Shown here: positions 1 through 11,664 of the stretch, in pieces
How the letters are laid out: the number at the start of each line of letters is the position of its first letter
Numbering within the stretch: the first letter of the stretch is position 1
DNA from: Thereva unica
Taxonomy: Eukaryota > Arthropoda > Insecta > Diptera > Therevidae
NCBI GenBank assembly: GCA_949987705.1
Contig: OX465282.1
Location: 96,398,070 to 96,462,069 of the forward strand
Direction of reading: 5' to 3'
DNA length: 64,000 nt
Position numbers and translations under genes: made by a program
The notes under the pieces: generated by a model
The model's database searches: none
What the model was told of the DNA's origin: nothing
The model's input: only the letters and a program-made list of their open reading frames with translations

Positions 1-1010
1 GCCCGGAGACCTGCTGGATCATTTATCGATCCTCAAGGAGCTAAACTTGGAGCCAATGATATCTTTCTCCGATACCATTCCTGCTACTCTTGACATTGAC
101 AAACCGTTTACGACGATTATTCGAAGTAGGTCAGAGTGGCAACATGGCAGGCCTCTCTTTAGAGGAAGCACGGCCTTTTGGTACACAGACGGTTCCAAAA
201 CCGATAAAGGGGTAGGGCTGGGTGTTTATGGCCCAAGGAGCAAAATATACATGGCTCTGCGCACTACCCCCACTGTTTTTCAGGCTGAGGTACTCGCAAT
301 CCAGGTGTGTGCTCAGACTTGTATTAATAGAGCTCCAAATAGCTCTATCAAAGACTGTCCTGGATTGTCTTCAATCCCTGAAATTCCTCAGCAGGAGCAA
401 TAGTGTCACGCTGATGTGGATTCCGGGCCACGAAGGTTACATTGGCAATGAGATTGCCGATAGCCTGGCTACAGCAGGCGCAAACTCATTACCTATTGGT
501 CCGGAACCTTTCTGTAGCTTAGCAAGCTGCCACGTAAAAATGGCCATAAAGAATTGGGTTGACCAGATGTTTCTTCAAAGCTGGTCTAAGACCCAGGGTG
601 CTCGTGAAGCTAAAAGATTCATCCAAATCGATAAAGCTAAGGCGGGCAAACTTTTAAATCTCAAGAGGTGGGAGCTAAAAATAATAACAGAGCTCCTGAC
701 GGGCCACTGTTCGCTTAACTATCACCTAAACAAAATAGGTCTCGTGGCCAACTCTGGCTGTCGATTCTGCGGGGCATCTCCCGAAACTGCGGAGCACTTG
801 ATGTGCGACTGTGAGGCTACAGCGAGGAAAAGACTGAGCCTCTTCCATCGTGATTTCCCTACTCCCAGGGAGATTTGGGACAGCAACCCTAAATTAGTTT
901 TAGGCTACCTAAGAAGCTTTAACCACAGAGTACTTAACATACAGAGGGAACAACAGGAACAATGGGTTACGACGTCCAAAATGGGTCACAAGTCGTAACC
1001 CATGCGAGCT
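1..1010 (+). pseudogene. Non-LTR retrotransposon 3' part: RNase H domain and Cys/His C-terminus, broken
   Basis: Two overlapping frames (47-403 and 222-998) together give the end of a LINE ORF2. The first holds the RNase H start (FWYTDGSK) and the Glu motif (FQAEVLAI). The second holds the RNase H end (LMWIPGHEGYIGNEIADSLA) and a terminal zinc-binding motif (CRFCGASPETAEHLMCDC) before the stop at 996-998. The segment that should carry the next catalytic Asp (the SDSQA motif) is missing: the frame jumps near 320-370, so there is an internal deletion with a frameshift. RNase H places it in an I/LOA-like lineage. The 5' part lies outside the window and no poly(A) tail is clear. It is a dead copy. 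Confidence 0.82.
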
Positions 1011-3199
1011 TTTTGTTTTCTTTGAGAGCGAAACTCATCATGACTCTCTCTTCAAGTTTTTCACTGCTAAGCAGGATGTGTGTGCGCAATAACTGTTTGG
1101 TGTGGTAGTATAGTAATGAACTGAAATAGAATCTTTGGAAAGGAAAAGAATATTTTTCTACCTGCGATTGTGATAATAAAATGAAATGGGTCTTATATTG
1201 TTTTTAACTAACTTTTTTTCGTAAACGAACGATTAGGCTGGCGCACTAAAAATATAAAAAACAATTAAAATATTAAAATTGCTAATAAGATTTTTTGGGA
1301 GTTTAGATGATATAAAAAATTAAGAATTGTAAAATGATTGGAAAATTTTTAATTTTTAAAGATTAATGTGTATTTAAATTATCAACTTTACGAAAAAAAA
1401 GTTTTATTACATTTCTAGTTCTAAATCCGTCCAAAAATATTACAAAATTGTTACAATTTTAATTTTCGTTTTGTTATAAAATAACTGTTTATAATAATAT
1501 ATCCCTTATGGTACCAGGATATACCTTGGCAACTCAACGTTTCCTAACACAATTATAAAAATACTATCCTAATATAGAAAATTTATCCTGTGACGCGATG
1601 ACGCGGTCGAAAGTTCCTTTGCTGCCTGCTCTAATAGTGGAACCAGGTGGTTTATTTATTAAATTTACACGTTATATCAAAAACAAATATGTTTCCACTT
1701 TGTTTGAAACTCCTAATTTTTCAATTTTTTTGGGAGTTACTTGGAATATTTGACATTTTTGTTAGTTGCATCGTATTCATGCATTTTAAACACACTTTTC
1801 TTTGAACTGGCCTGATGTTTTGAACACAACTTGGGAGCCGTGACACCACTTGCTGTCAAAATTTGGGGGACTCGTTCCCAAAGCTCTTACTGGAACAAAA
1901 AAACATCTAGTCCAATCTATCGAACTTACTTTACAAAATTTTCCAAGATCCAACGTTCAAAAACAAATATCTCTTAAATGGTAGGTTTTATCGCAAAAAT
2001 TATTACAATAACAATTGTATATCATCCAATTTTTTCACAAACGATCCTTTTTCTTACGAGTGAGACCTCGTAAAATATTGCGTTCCAAAAGTTTTCGAAT
2101 TTATATTTTGCATAGTATATACTCCTTCGAATTTATATTTTGCGAGTTTATATTTTGCATAGTATATAACACCACCGTAGGCGCATTTTAAAACGTAGGC
2201 ACAACCCACGATTTGTTGTGATCAAACAAGCACAACTATATTTGCATATACGGCAAGAACAAAGAGGATAAGAGGGAAATATGGAGGGCATACAGTACAC
2301 CAAGCTATTTATTAATCGTTATTAGCAATGTTTCTGTCTTTTCTGGTATAGCACTTTTGCATAGGTTTTGATTTAATGGAATTTCTTGCGACCGTTCGCT
2401 AAACCCCTTCCCAAAAATTTTGATATGAGCTTTACCCAAATCAAAAAGAAGTTGTCAAGGCGAATGTAAGACCCCGGATTAGTACTGTTTATGTAATTTT
2501 TACTATTTAAAAGGGACTCATTTTTAAGTCCAAGCCATTCTCCTTGTTTTAATAAATATTCTTGCAATTATTACAATGTTCAACCTTTGTTTTGAATATA
2601 TATTAGTTTATAGAAGCCTCATCTGAGCAATTATTTTTGAAGTTATACTTCTTTAGGCGCGTTTTGAAAAATATTATGAGAGTGAATTTTGACGAATTCG
2701 CAACGCAACGCAACGGAGGATATGGGCGAAGGGGTGGAGGCAATGGAGGGCAAGCATTTCAACTTCCATTCTTCATGCGCACTGGGATTGGGCATATGGA
2801 AATTCGTAGCCGATGCCAGTTCACGATGTCGTTGGGTGAGGGGGTTTTTATGCCGAGGCTATGGAGGGAAATAAATTTCATGTTCGATTCATCAGCTGGG
2901 ATAGGAAGATTCGTAGTGTTTTAGGCACAAACAGATTGGTTGCGCCAAACTGGCTGTGGTTTTATTTTTGTATCGCTGACTTACATTTTTGTCAGAGCTA
3001 TTTTATTTACTAGTATATGTACTTAATTTCTAGTTCGCCCGTAGGCTGATGTTTTTGGGTGTTTTAAGTTTACTATCTATTCATTTATAAATTCATTCGG
3101 GGGCATGATTGCGAAGTCTATTTTGCATTACCCGGAACATGTATATTAGGATTGGTGTAATTTTCGCCCATTTTCCGCTGCAATATAGAGGAAGGTACA
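1011..3199. other. No gene recognised; AT-rich sequence
   Basis: The first 180 bases may be 3' UTR of the LINE at 1-1010. The rest is AT-rich with stops in all frames and no protein motif I recognise. The Gly/Arg-rich frame at 2637-2924 has no family resemblance. A stretch near 1965-2025 vaguely resembles the arm sequence of the long-TIR element at 32749-36189, too weakly to annotate. Confidence 0.5.
2094..2168. repeat. Short imperfect tandem duplication
   Basis: The 28-bp string beginning TTCGAATTTATATTTTGC recurs about 32 bp later, with the core TTTATATTTTGC present three times and ATAGTATATA ending each full copy. It is a local duplication without further context. Confidence 0.6.
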
Positions 3200-3860
3200 G
3201 TGCCTAAGTATTTTCCTTTCCGAAAACTGCAACTTATTTGCCACCTTTGTGGATATTGGGAAGGCTTAAGTTAGTACTGGTCGTACTATTGTCTTATAAC
3301 GCAAGTTTTTAGTTTCTGTTGCTGCGTCCTAGATTTCATTAACGGCTTTAGGCTAGTTACTATTATACGGGCGTTTATCAGGTTGAGTCTTACATTTGGG
3401 TTCCACATGATTCTGTGATGCATCTGCACTCCCAGGTACTTCATCAAATAATTGTGTGACCATTAATGATTATTTTCCAGAGTTTTGATTACCGTTGCAC
3501 GTTTCTATGTCCTTTACCTGACTTTTCCCTGATTAATTTCTACGTTCCATTTATCTAGGTTATCTATTATTTTGTTGACGTGTGTTTGGAGTTCTAATAA
3601 TGGGTGAGACTTGTATTCCAAACAAGTGTATCATCAGCGTATTATATGCAAGTTGTGTTAAGAATGGGAATTATGTTGGGGAAGTCGTGTATAAATACAT
3701 ATATTGAAAAGCTTGGGGCCTAAAATGGAGCCTCGGGGAACTCCAGATTCAATTTTGAACGGTTGAGAGGTTAGTTCTGCGAAGCAGTCTGAATTTACAA
3801 GTTGTGATAGCAGTATCTGCTCCAAAGTATTAGTAGGCTGTATTTGCTCCAAATCAAAAA
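3200..3860 (-). pseudogene. Jockey-like reverse transcriptase fragment
   Basis: On the minus strand 3852-3658 reads through an RT segment with the motif SGVPRGSILGPKLFNI, the standard LINE G-x-P-Q/R-G-S-x-L-x-P block. Downstream, in shifted frames, come remains of the AYADDT active site (about 3640-3620), an NLDKWNVEINQGKSQ-like stretch and a KYLGVQMHHRIMWNPN-like stretch (about 3440-3380). The order matches the RT palm and thumb of jockey/CR1-type elements. Several frameshifts and stops make it a relic. The outer boundaries are approximate. Confidence 0.72.
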
Positions 3861-4224
3861 TCTAATTTTTGAAACAAGTATTATGGCCATACAAAAAAGA
3901 CTGAGAGGAAGTTCTTGGCAGAGGCGAAGATTCCCGTCCACCTATTAACTTTCTCCAAGATCATGTAAATCTAGCCCTGAATAATGATCGATTGGTTTCA
4001 AATACACGGAACGGTACCATATATGATGCTGCATTTGCCCGAAACTCTTTGTATGATATTTCAGTTACCCTAACGCGTTCAATTTAATTGAGTAACTACA
4101 AGTAGAAGAAGCTAGAGAAGTAAACATAATTTATAAGTGACGTTGATTTCAGTAGTGGCAAAGGAAGTAAAATTAGTCTACCCAAGGTCGATGAACTCAC
4201 AGGCTCATAACAAACTTGGAGGGA
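3861..4224. other. No gene recognised
   Basis: Stops occur in all frames and no motif is recognised. It may include decayed flanks of the RT relic on the left. Confidence 0.4.
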
Positions 4225-4545
4225 TGGGTCTCGAGAGAGCATGGAGAGGTGAGTTATGAAGGCATACCTCCATCGGCTTGGACAATATGATTCCAACGCA
4301 ATGCCCGGAATTCCTAAATATGAAAGAGGACACAGACCATGCCCTTTTGGAGCGTCAAAGATTAGCCGAGGAAACTGCTGCGCTGTAACCGACAGCTAAA
4401 GGCACGGCTAAGAGCAATGAAGACTATAATGGTACCATTGTGTGATCTATGGAATAAAGCGGAGGAGAAGTTAAATATCCTCTATTGGTAGCTAAGGCGG
4501 AAACCAAAAGGAAGAGAGTAGGCTTAGAAATAGCAGCAGTATTAT
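4225..4545 (+). pseudogene. Possible R1-like LINE C-terminal relic
   Basis: Plus-strand frames near 4254-4310 give KAYLHRLGQYDSNAMPGIP. A shifted frame from 4300 gives FLNMKEDTDHALLERQRLAEE, followed by a basic segment to about 4530. This resembles the C-terminal zinc region of R1-type LINEs (a Y-L-x-R-x-G / C-P-x-C / D-x-x-H-x-x-x-x-C-P layout) with the Cys residues mutated. The call rests on pattern only. Confidence 0.35.
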
Positions 4546-5280
4546 CAGGTAGATAACCAGCTGGCGACGCATATGAAGGTTAACATTGTTTGCGTGTTGA
4601 CAGGAAATCAGCCAGTCTTCAGAAAATTTGATGAGGCATCTTAAAACCATTGTAGTGAGGCCTGATAAGTCAACTAGTAGGTGATTTCAGTTAGGATTTG
4701 AGTCCGGTATAATCTGCAGGCTAGAGCATTCATGATGCTTCCAACTTCCAACGCATGAAAATAATAAGAATCCAATTAGTTATTTGTATGCCAAAGAAGT
4801 ATAACTTCTAATGCGCGTACATAAGTACACACACCCACTGTTTTTTTAACACTATTTCTGCCACGATTTTGTGTGTACCTATTTTGACCAAACGGTGTCT
4901 TTTCAATCTTTGTAACAAGAAAAAACAGTAATCATAAAAACAGCACTGTAATGAAACTTTTTCCTTATTTAATATCACAGTTTTTACAAATCAATGGTTT
5001 CTCTACTAAGCATTTTCCACATGCATACTTTGAAAAGTGTTTTTCGACACCTCTTGGTAGAAACAGTGCTTAAACAACGGTATCAAGTGCCTCTTCTAAA
5101 TACCAGTACTTTCATTAAAATTTTCATTATCGACTTACAAAGAAATTAAGTCCTTGACAAGAACACCCCCTACGTTTGTTTAACATTGATTATAATTCAC
5201 AGCATCTAACAAAGTAAAATCTTCATCTTCATTGCATGTCATTCGGCTGGAAAATTTTAAATGACATTATCTGCGATAAG
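4546..5280. other. No gene recognised; possible small inverted-repeat element near 4838-5085
   Basis: There is no coding signal. An imperfect inverted pair joins 4838-4875 (ACTGTTTTTTTAACAC...) and 5050-5085 (its approximate complement), about 250 bp apart, which could be a short non-autonomous transposon. No target duplication was found. Confidence 0.35.
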
Positions 5281-6410
5281 GATTTAAACGTCCGGACTAC
5301 TGTCCTTATAGGTCTGGTCTATAATGGGGTCCGACCGGCTTGTCCTTTTCAACTTACTGTTGGAGAAAATAATCCAGGGGTGACATTAAAGGGCAGAATC
5401 CTCCACAAATACTGATGGCTTATGACACTGACATCATCGGAAGACCATCAAGAACAGTACAAGTAGCTTTCACCCAGATTGAATCGGCGGCACGAAAGCT
5501 GGGACTGCAAATCAACGAAAGCTAAACAAAGTACATATATGGTGGCCTCGTCTGCAAGAAAACCTAACATTGGTCCCACAATCAAGGTAGAGGAATACGA
5601 TTTTGAAGTGGTAAAAGTATTTACCTACCTTGAGTCAATAGTAGCAGCCCACTATAGCATGGTACTAGAAATACGCGCACGGCTTCTAAAAGCCAACAAA
5701 ACCTACTGCAGTGTGTCAAGACACTTCAAATCCAAGCACTCTAACCTCTTAACCTTGTTCGACAGTAACTTCCTTCGGAAAATTGTTGTGAAGAAGATAC
5801 AACCCCAAATTGTACTAAATTACATATTGTACTAAATCTATCCTACATTAGATAGGACATGTAATGGGAATGCCTGCAGAAGTGCCCCAAACTTCCTGTT
5901 CCTCCAAAGGCCAGAGCGATTAGGGTTACAAGACCTAGGAAGAGATATAAAGGTGACAAAAAAATGAACTTACAATTGGGTTACCAACCAGAACACAGAG
6001 ATACAGGACCAAGATCATTGAACGAAAGTTCTTGAGGAGGCCTAGGCTCACAGACGGCTGTAGTGCCAATGATGATGGAGATAAAGTACAATTCCGAAAA
6101 TTTTACAACGACGAGATCTACGAGCGTTATAGCGAAATAGATGTTGTGGAGAAATCAAAGCGCGGTAGGTCCCGGTGGACAGGGTATCTAGCTCTTATGA
6201 GTGAAGATGGACAGGATCGGAAAGTTCTCTACGGTAACATCTATGAGGGCGATAGCGAGGGAAACACAACGTTCGCTGGAAGGATGGCTGGATAGAATCG
6301 GGATTGGTGGCGAGAATAGTTACGAGAGGGCGGGACGGTAAAGCGATTGTAGAGCCGTTAAATAAGAAGAAGTCATTAATGGATGTATGCATACATCGCA
6401 TAAACCGTAT
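5281..6410 (+). pseudogene. RTE-like LINE: decayed 3' half of the reverse transcriptase ORF
   Basis: The plus strand carries, in several frames: LMAYDTDIIGR (degraded active-site box) at about 5410; an AARKLGLQINE-like stretch at about 5490; YDFEVVKVFTYLESIVAA and EIRARLLKANK at 5600-5700; then FYNDEIYERYSEIDVV and KRGRSRWTGYLALMSEDGQD at 6105-6220. These are in the order of the palm end, thumb and C-terminal block (N-E-L-Y ... R-x-R-W-x-G-H-x-x-R-M) of RTE-type LINE proteins. Many frameshifts are present. A better-preserved relative lies at 45885-48215 on the other strand. Confidence 0.72.
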
Positions 6411-6489
6411 TCACTTAACGACCTCGTATTAACCACATATGAACGACCATCTACCAGAGAAAGTCATAAGCTTCAACCAATTCAATTTA

Positions 6490-7111
6490 CAGGACCATAT
6501 CAAATCAAAAATGTTTTGGTAACGACCTGCTGCTGATGAGCTTGCAGACAGGGAAACGAAGTGGAAAGCACACCCCACTTAACCCGGATGGGAATGCCTT
6601 TGCCTCCTACAAACAAGCTGTGAGGAAAATCAGCTTGGCTCGAGCTGGGTTGAGTTGGATCACAGCAACGGTGTGCCGCACTCTTCATGCAATGTGGCCA
6701 ACTTTGGACGCAAAGCGTTCAACATCTCTTGTTCAGTTGAACCAAAAATGAGGTAAGCCATATAGTAAAGGTGCTGACCGGTCACTGTACCTTTGCCCCG
6801 CACGCCGAAAGATTAGAACTTCCCCACAACGACTTATGAAGAAGTTGTGGTAATGAATAAGAAGAAGAAACTGTCTCCCATATTCTCTGTACATGTCCCG
6901 CCCTCGGAAGAAAAAGAGGACCTTCCTTGGCTCACCCTTCCTTAATGGATTAAGCGAGCTGCAAAATATTGGTACTCCTAACCTCTGTCGCTTTATCAAA
7001 AGCTCAAAATGGCTTAAAATGGCCTGAACTTTGTTCCAACACTACATAGGATGGCATCACAATGTGCCCAATGTCGGGCTTAAGTGGGCAGCCATTTTAA
7101 CCTGACCTAAC
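6490..7111 (+). pseudogene. 3' end of an I-like LINE, same family as the copy at 30399-39732
   Basis: Reads ADELADRETKWKAHP, then YKQAVRKISLARAGLSWITA, then TVCRTLHAMWPTLDAKRS, then in another frame the Cys/His C-terminus. The same order appears on the minus strand at about 31000-30495. The 3' UTR ends GGCAGCCATTTTAACCTGACCTAAC, matching the 3' end of the longer copy apart from a few changes. It is 5'-truncated, as LINE copies often are, and contains frameshifts and stops. No target duplication was resolved. Confidence 0.8.
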
Positions 7112-8364
7112 GACCACTTCAGTGCCGGGATGGCGAGCGCTGTCTCCAAACAAGAAGACAACTTACTTTGTATGAATCATCGTTGCTGGTTGGTCAGCTG
7201 ATGGGATTCATCAAATAATAAAACTGGTATCGCAATTTTTGCAATTAGGTTTGATAGTAAGTTAGTTAGTCATCTTTAGCCCTGGTTTTAAAAATCCGCA
7301 CCATATAATTGTAGGTCTTTGACGGTTAAAAATGTATGCTACAATAGTTTCCTTCCATTTCTTGTGAAAATTTAATGAAGTTTAATTTTTATAAAAATTA
7401 TATATCTCAAAAATCAATAGTTTTCGAGCTAATCATGAAAAACTAAATTTTATCCCTTTTAACCCCCCTAAAAAACCACACCAGGTGAAATTTACATTAC
7501 ATAGCCTGTCGTACATCATAACAAAGATGCCCACAACAATTCTTCTTTATCAGTTATAAATAAAACAAACTAAGTACTCTCACATTTTACAATAATAACA
7601 ATAAAAAGCCAATATCCCCGAGAATATTCCTTAGTTAAACCAGAAAGGTAGATTTTTTATGCTATCCACCAAAATTTAATTTTGTTCATGGGCAGAAAAC
7701 TTTGTTTTTTTCTTCGTACGTGCATAAATGAAAAAAAAACACTCATAGCAGATGTTTGGGACTAGAAAAAACCTCCCCCCCTTTCGGATTTCCCTTACCG
7801 CACCGGAATGCTCCTATCAACTTTCTCCATAATAATATGCTGGCACATTATTTATATGTATGTGTGTAAGGTAAGACCCTCTGCCCGGCGCTTGTTGCTG
7901 CGCCAACGAAGTCGTGAGAAAAAGTTAAATTGGACAGAATTTTCTCTCTTCAAATTTGATATTGTCTCTCACAAAAGCTTGCCAAAAGCTTTACTTCAAA
8001 ATAATTTGATAACACATTTTGTTCTTCGTTGTTCCCTCTGTATATTAAGTACTCTGTGCTTTAACCTTGTTGGTTTTTAAAGACTGGGATGGCACAATAG
8101 ACCAAACAAAATAGGTCGCAGTGCCCGCTAAAGCGTCCCTCAACGAGAATAATAATAATATGCCTGAACAGGACTACATAATACCTACACGTCGAATTGA
8201 GTAACCTCCTCTTTTTTTGAAGTCGGTTAATAAGAAGTCATCTGAAAGAAAATGTTCTTCATTTGCAATTCTATCTTGCCAGCAGATTTTTAGGATACGA
8301 CGTAGGTATCTGTTTACGAAAATTTGCCCTTTGATGAATTGGGCGACCGTACAAAAGAACTGCC
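7112..8364. other. No gene recognised
   Basis: AT-rich and unassigned. The plus frame at 7808-8080 shows no family motif. Nothing else can be supported here. Confidence 0.5.
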
Positions 8365-8758
8365 TTAAGGCTGTATCAGATCCAACTTTTTGAGCAGCGG
8401 CAGAAGCAGAGGCAGAAGCAGAATTCTGCCTGCTGAATCAGATCCAAGTAAAGCAGCAGCAGCGGCAGACTTTTAATTTTTTATCAAGATATTTAAAAAA
8501 TAACAAAAAATAACATTTTTTCTGAATCATAACTGTGTATATACATAAATAGATACAAAAAACCACCCTAAAATATCCATTTGCCATTTAAAAACAACTT
8601 GCCAAGTAACAAATGTTTGAAATGTCAAAAAATTCTGCTTTGCAAAGCAGCAAAATTAGGATTTGAGATGAAAAAGCTGCGGCAGAACTCTCTGCTGCTT
8701 TTCTTGTCACGTGACCAGTGTAAGCCAATAGAAACAATTCTCTGCTTTGGATCTGATA

Positions 8759-9592
8759 AGGCTGTATCAGATCCAACTTTTTGAGCAGCGGCAGAAGCAG
8801 AGGCAGAAGCAGAATTCTGCCTGCTGAATCAGATCCAAGTAAAGCAGCAGCAGCGGCAGACTTTTAATTTTTTATCAAGATATTTAAAAAATAACAAAAA
8901 ATAACATTTTTTCTGCATCACAACTGTGTATATACATAAATAGATACAAAAAACCACCCTAAAATATCCATTTGCCACTTAAAAACAACTTGCCAAGTAA
9001 CAAATGTTTGAAATGTCAAAAAATTCTGCTTTGCAAAGCAGCAAAATTAGGATTTAGGCTGTATCAGAACCTAAAAATATGCAGCGTGCAGCAGCAGCGC
9101 CAGAGCAGCATGCTGCAGTCCGTATCAGATCCTGTTGTTTCACCGTTGCAGCGCAATTTTTATTTGACAGGTAAACCTCAAAATAAAAATTAACTAGTGC
9201 CATTAATTTTTCCTACATGGCCTGTTAAATGCTTTTAAAAAAATTCCCGCCTGTTGTTTAAATTATTTGTCGCAAAATTTCCCGTTTTTTGTTAAAATTC
9301 ACATGTCACGTACGAAGTGTCAAAAGTGCTGCATGTAATATGCAGCAAAATTAGAGTTTGAGATGAAAATGCAGCACGCTGCTCTGGTGCTGCTTTGCTT
9401 GTCATTTTACCAGCCTCAGCCAATAGAAACACTTGTCGGTGCAGCGCTGCAGAGGTTCTGATACGGCCTTTTGAGATGAAAAAGCAGCGGCAGAACTCTC
9501 TGCTGCTTTTCTTGTCACGTGACCAGTGTAAGCCAATAGAAACAATTCTCTGCCGACGGTTCTGCTTCTCTGCTTTGGATCTGATACAGCCT
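8759..9592. mobile_element. TIR element A2, second copy of the same family, inserted in the right TIR of A1
   Basis: Starts AGGCTGTATCAGATCC and ends GGATCTGATACAGCCT, flanked by ATA at 8756-8758 and 9593-9595. Those three bases belong to the GGATCTGATACAGCCT end of A1, so removing A2 plus one ATA restores A1. The first 300 bases are nearly identical to A1 (8368-8668), so both copies are young. Element B interrupts it. Confidence 0.88.
9056..9469. mobile_element. TIR element B, inserted in A2
   Basis: Termini AGGCTGTATCAGAACC and GGTTCTGATACGGCCT, 414 bp, flanked by TTT at 9053-9055 and 9470-9472. The uninterrupted target (GGATTTGAGATG) can be read in A1 at about 8661-8672. The TIR resembles that of A but the interior differs, so it is a related family probably moved by the same kind of transposase. 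Confidence 0.85.
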
Positions 9593-9637
9593 ATACAGCC
9601 TTTAACGTTGGAGTAGAACAACCGCAATTTGTTGTTA

Positions 9638-9861
9638 GAGGTTCCGCCAAAAGAGTTGATGCCGCAGCGCGCAGCTGGGGAAATTAAAGCTGCACACAAA
9701 TAAAAATTGCGCACATATTGATAAGAAATGCGCTTATGTTTTTTCTAATTTCCCCTTCGAAATTTGCTGCGACTACGCTAAGGGACGGGAACGGCATGCG
9801 GGGATTCTACTGCGCATGGAAAACGCGACTTTCTCGGCATCAACTCTTTTGGCGGACCCTC
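9638..9861. mobile_element. Short TIR element C, copy 1 (TA target duplication)
   Basis: 224 bp with inverted ends beginning GAGGTTCCGCCAAAAGAG, flanked by TA at 9636-9637 and 9862-9863. A second copy lies at 40399-40629. The TA duplication suggests a Tc1/mariner-like source, although the termini do not match any mariner TIR I know. No coding capacity. Confidence 0.75.
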
Positions 9862-10185
9862 TAGTTGAGATCTGCGTTCATCTCCATATGAGGAACAGGC
9901 ATGTATATGCGCTTCGTGCTTTATTTATTCCACTTCTTATATACCATTCAGGGCGGCGAAGAAGTAATCTTTCCATCTTTGGAGTTGCTCCTCGTCGCTG
10001 CACAGCAGCCTTCCATCCGCACTCTTAACGGCACGTTTTTAAGTAGAGTGTTTTCTCGAGAGCTTTAGGCCCGATTCACAATGAGAGCTTCAAGCGTCAA
10101 GCCTCAAACGTCATGAAGCTGACAGCTGGTTTTTGAAGCTTGTTAATTCACATTACCAGCTTCAAGCTTCAGAACCAAAGTCACA

Positions 10186-11459
10186 ATGGACGACGAAGAT
10201 ATATGTGTTTTATTAATGAGTTGTTTTTATTATTCGTTAGCGTTATACTGCATTTTACCAGATAGAGGCTGGACCCGTGAAATAAATACTGTCGAGGAAA
10301 GAGATAATTTTGGATTTTTTAAGAAAACATTTAAAGTGGTCAAAGAATCAGATGAAGAAATGTTTAGGAAAATGACAAGAATGGGAGTAAATGATTTTGA
10401 TGTTTTGTTAAGTCTCCTTAAAGAAAGATTAATGAAATATTCAAATCGTAAATCAATCGACCCAGAGTGCAGACTTGCCATTACTTTGATGTAAGTGTTT
10501 TTGAAAATTGAAGCATATTTCTAAGATATAACATTTCATTTTTTTATTGTAGGTATTTATCACAAGGATGTTTGCGGCAAGTACTTGCATGGGCCTTTAG
10601 AGTAGGAGTTTCCACAGTTCATAATATAATATATGAAACGTGCGAATCTATTTGGGAAGAATTGCGAGGAGAATTTTTAAGTGTTCCCAATGAATCGGAC
10701 TTTGAAAGTATCGCTGACAGTTTTTATAAAATATGTGGAATGCCAAACTGTGTTGGAGCTATAGACGGCAAACACATCAATATTATGTGCCCACCGAATG
10801 CTGGATCAGAGTACTATAACTATAAAGGTCATCATAGCATCGTACTTTTAGCTTGTTGTGACGCCAATTATTGCTTCACTTTTGTGGATATTGGGGCATT
10901 TGGGAGCCAGAGCGATGGAGGCATATTTGCGAAGAGCGAATTTGGGAAAAAAATTTTAAATGAAACCATGCTATTGCCCAAAGAAAAAGCATTACCCGAA
11001 TCTGACATAATTTTCCCATTTTATTTTGTCGCTGATTCTGCTTTTCCGCTAAGAAAGCATTGTATGCGACCTTATCCAGGCCATGTTCTTCCTGCAGATA
11101 AAGCAAAATTTAATTACAAATTATCAAGTGCACGAAGATTTATAGAGAACACTTTTGGAATTATGTGTGCACGGTGGAGGATTCTGTTAAATACCCTTAA
11201 CTGCCGTCCTGATAATGCGGACAAAATTGTTAAAGCAGTTGTTGTATTGCACAATTTTTTAAAACTGCGAGATGTTTCTTATAGTCCTCCAGGTTATACA
11301 GACCACTATGTGGATGGAAATTTAGTGAAAGGTCAGTGGAGAAAAGAAGCACAACCACTACCACGTTTGGAACCAGGAGGAGCAAGATTCAATGCTCGAA
11401 CACAATGGTTTGCTGCAAGAGACAAATTAAAAGAATATTTATATAAAAAAAATAATTAG
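10186..11459 (+). CDS. PIF/Harbinger DDE transposase, two exons (copy 1)
   Basis: Exon 1 is 10186-10490, the intron 10491-10552 (GTAAGT...TTGTAG) and exon 2 10553-11459, giving about 403 residues. The splice joins ...RLAITLM to YLSQGCLRQVLAWAFR in frame. The DDE_Tnp_4/HARBI1-type catalytic residues are all visible: Asp in CVGAIDGKH, Asp in FVADSAFPL and Glu in ARRFIENTFG. VGVSTVHNI is the helix-turn-helix-like stretch typical of the family. Such proteins cut and paste elements with 3-bp TWA target sites, usually with a second Myb/MADF protein from the same element. No frameshift or stop is present, so it could be functional. The start ATG follows shortly after the TIR. Confidence 0.93.
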
Positions 11460-11664
11460 AGGCCAATGTAAAAATATAAGTTCTCCTTTATTTAACATAT
11501 TTATTATATTAACATATAAATATATGAATTATTATTTTATTAGAAATTCATTTTTATTTAACACATATATTATTAATCTTAATCATTCTTTAAAAATATA
11601 AAAATATATGAATTATTATTTTATCAGAAATTCTCTTTTATTTAACACATTTTATTAATCATTC

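Larger units (their letters stand above)
8368..9601. mobile_element. Short PIF/Harbinger-type TIR element A1 (outer element of a triple nest)
   Basis: Begins AGGCTGTATCAGATCC and ends with CAGCCT at 9596-9601, the last part of the matching TIR whose inner part lies at 8749-8758. It is flanked by TTA at 8365-8367 and 9602-9604. A 3-bp TWA duplication and a GGC-type terminus are typical of PIF/Harbinger elements. Its own sequence is about 397 bp, CAG/CGG-rich, with no coding capacity. A second copy of the same family sits inside its right TIR. Confidence 0.88.

Noticed and set aside
1960..2030. Third relic of the long-TIR arm
   Set aside because: Only short strings (ATATCTCTTAAATGGTAGG) resemble the arm; not enough to exclude chance.
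2637..2924. Gly/Arg-rich protein
   Set aside because: A short stretch from a GGAGG-like DNA run, with no homologue pattern, in non-coding AT-rich sequence.
9292..9714. A 140-residue minus-strand gene
   Set aside because: It runs across the ends of three short TIR elements and has no family motif.
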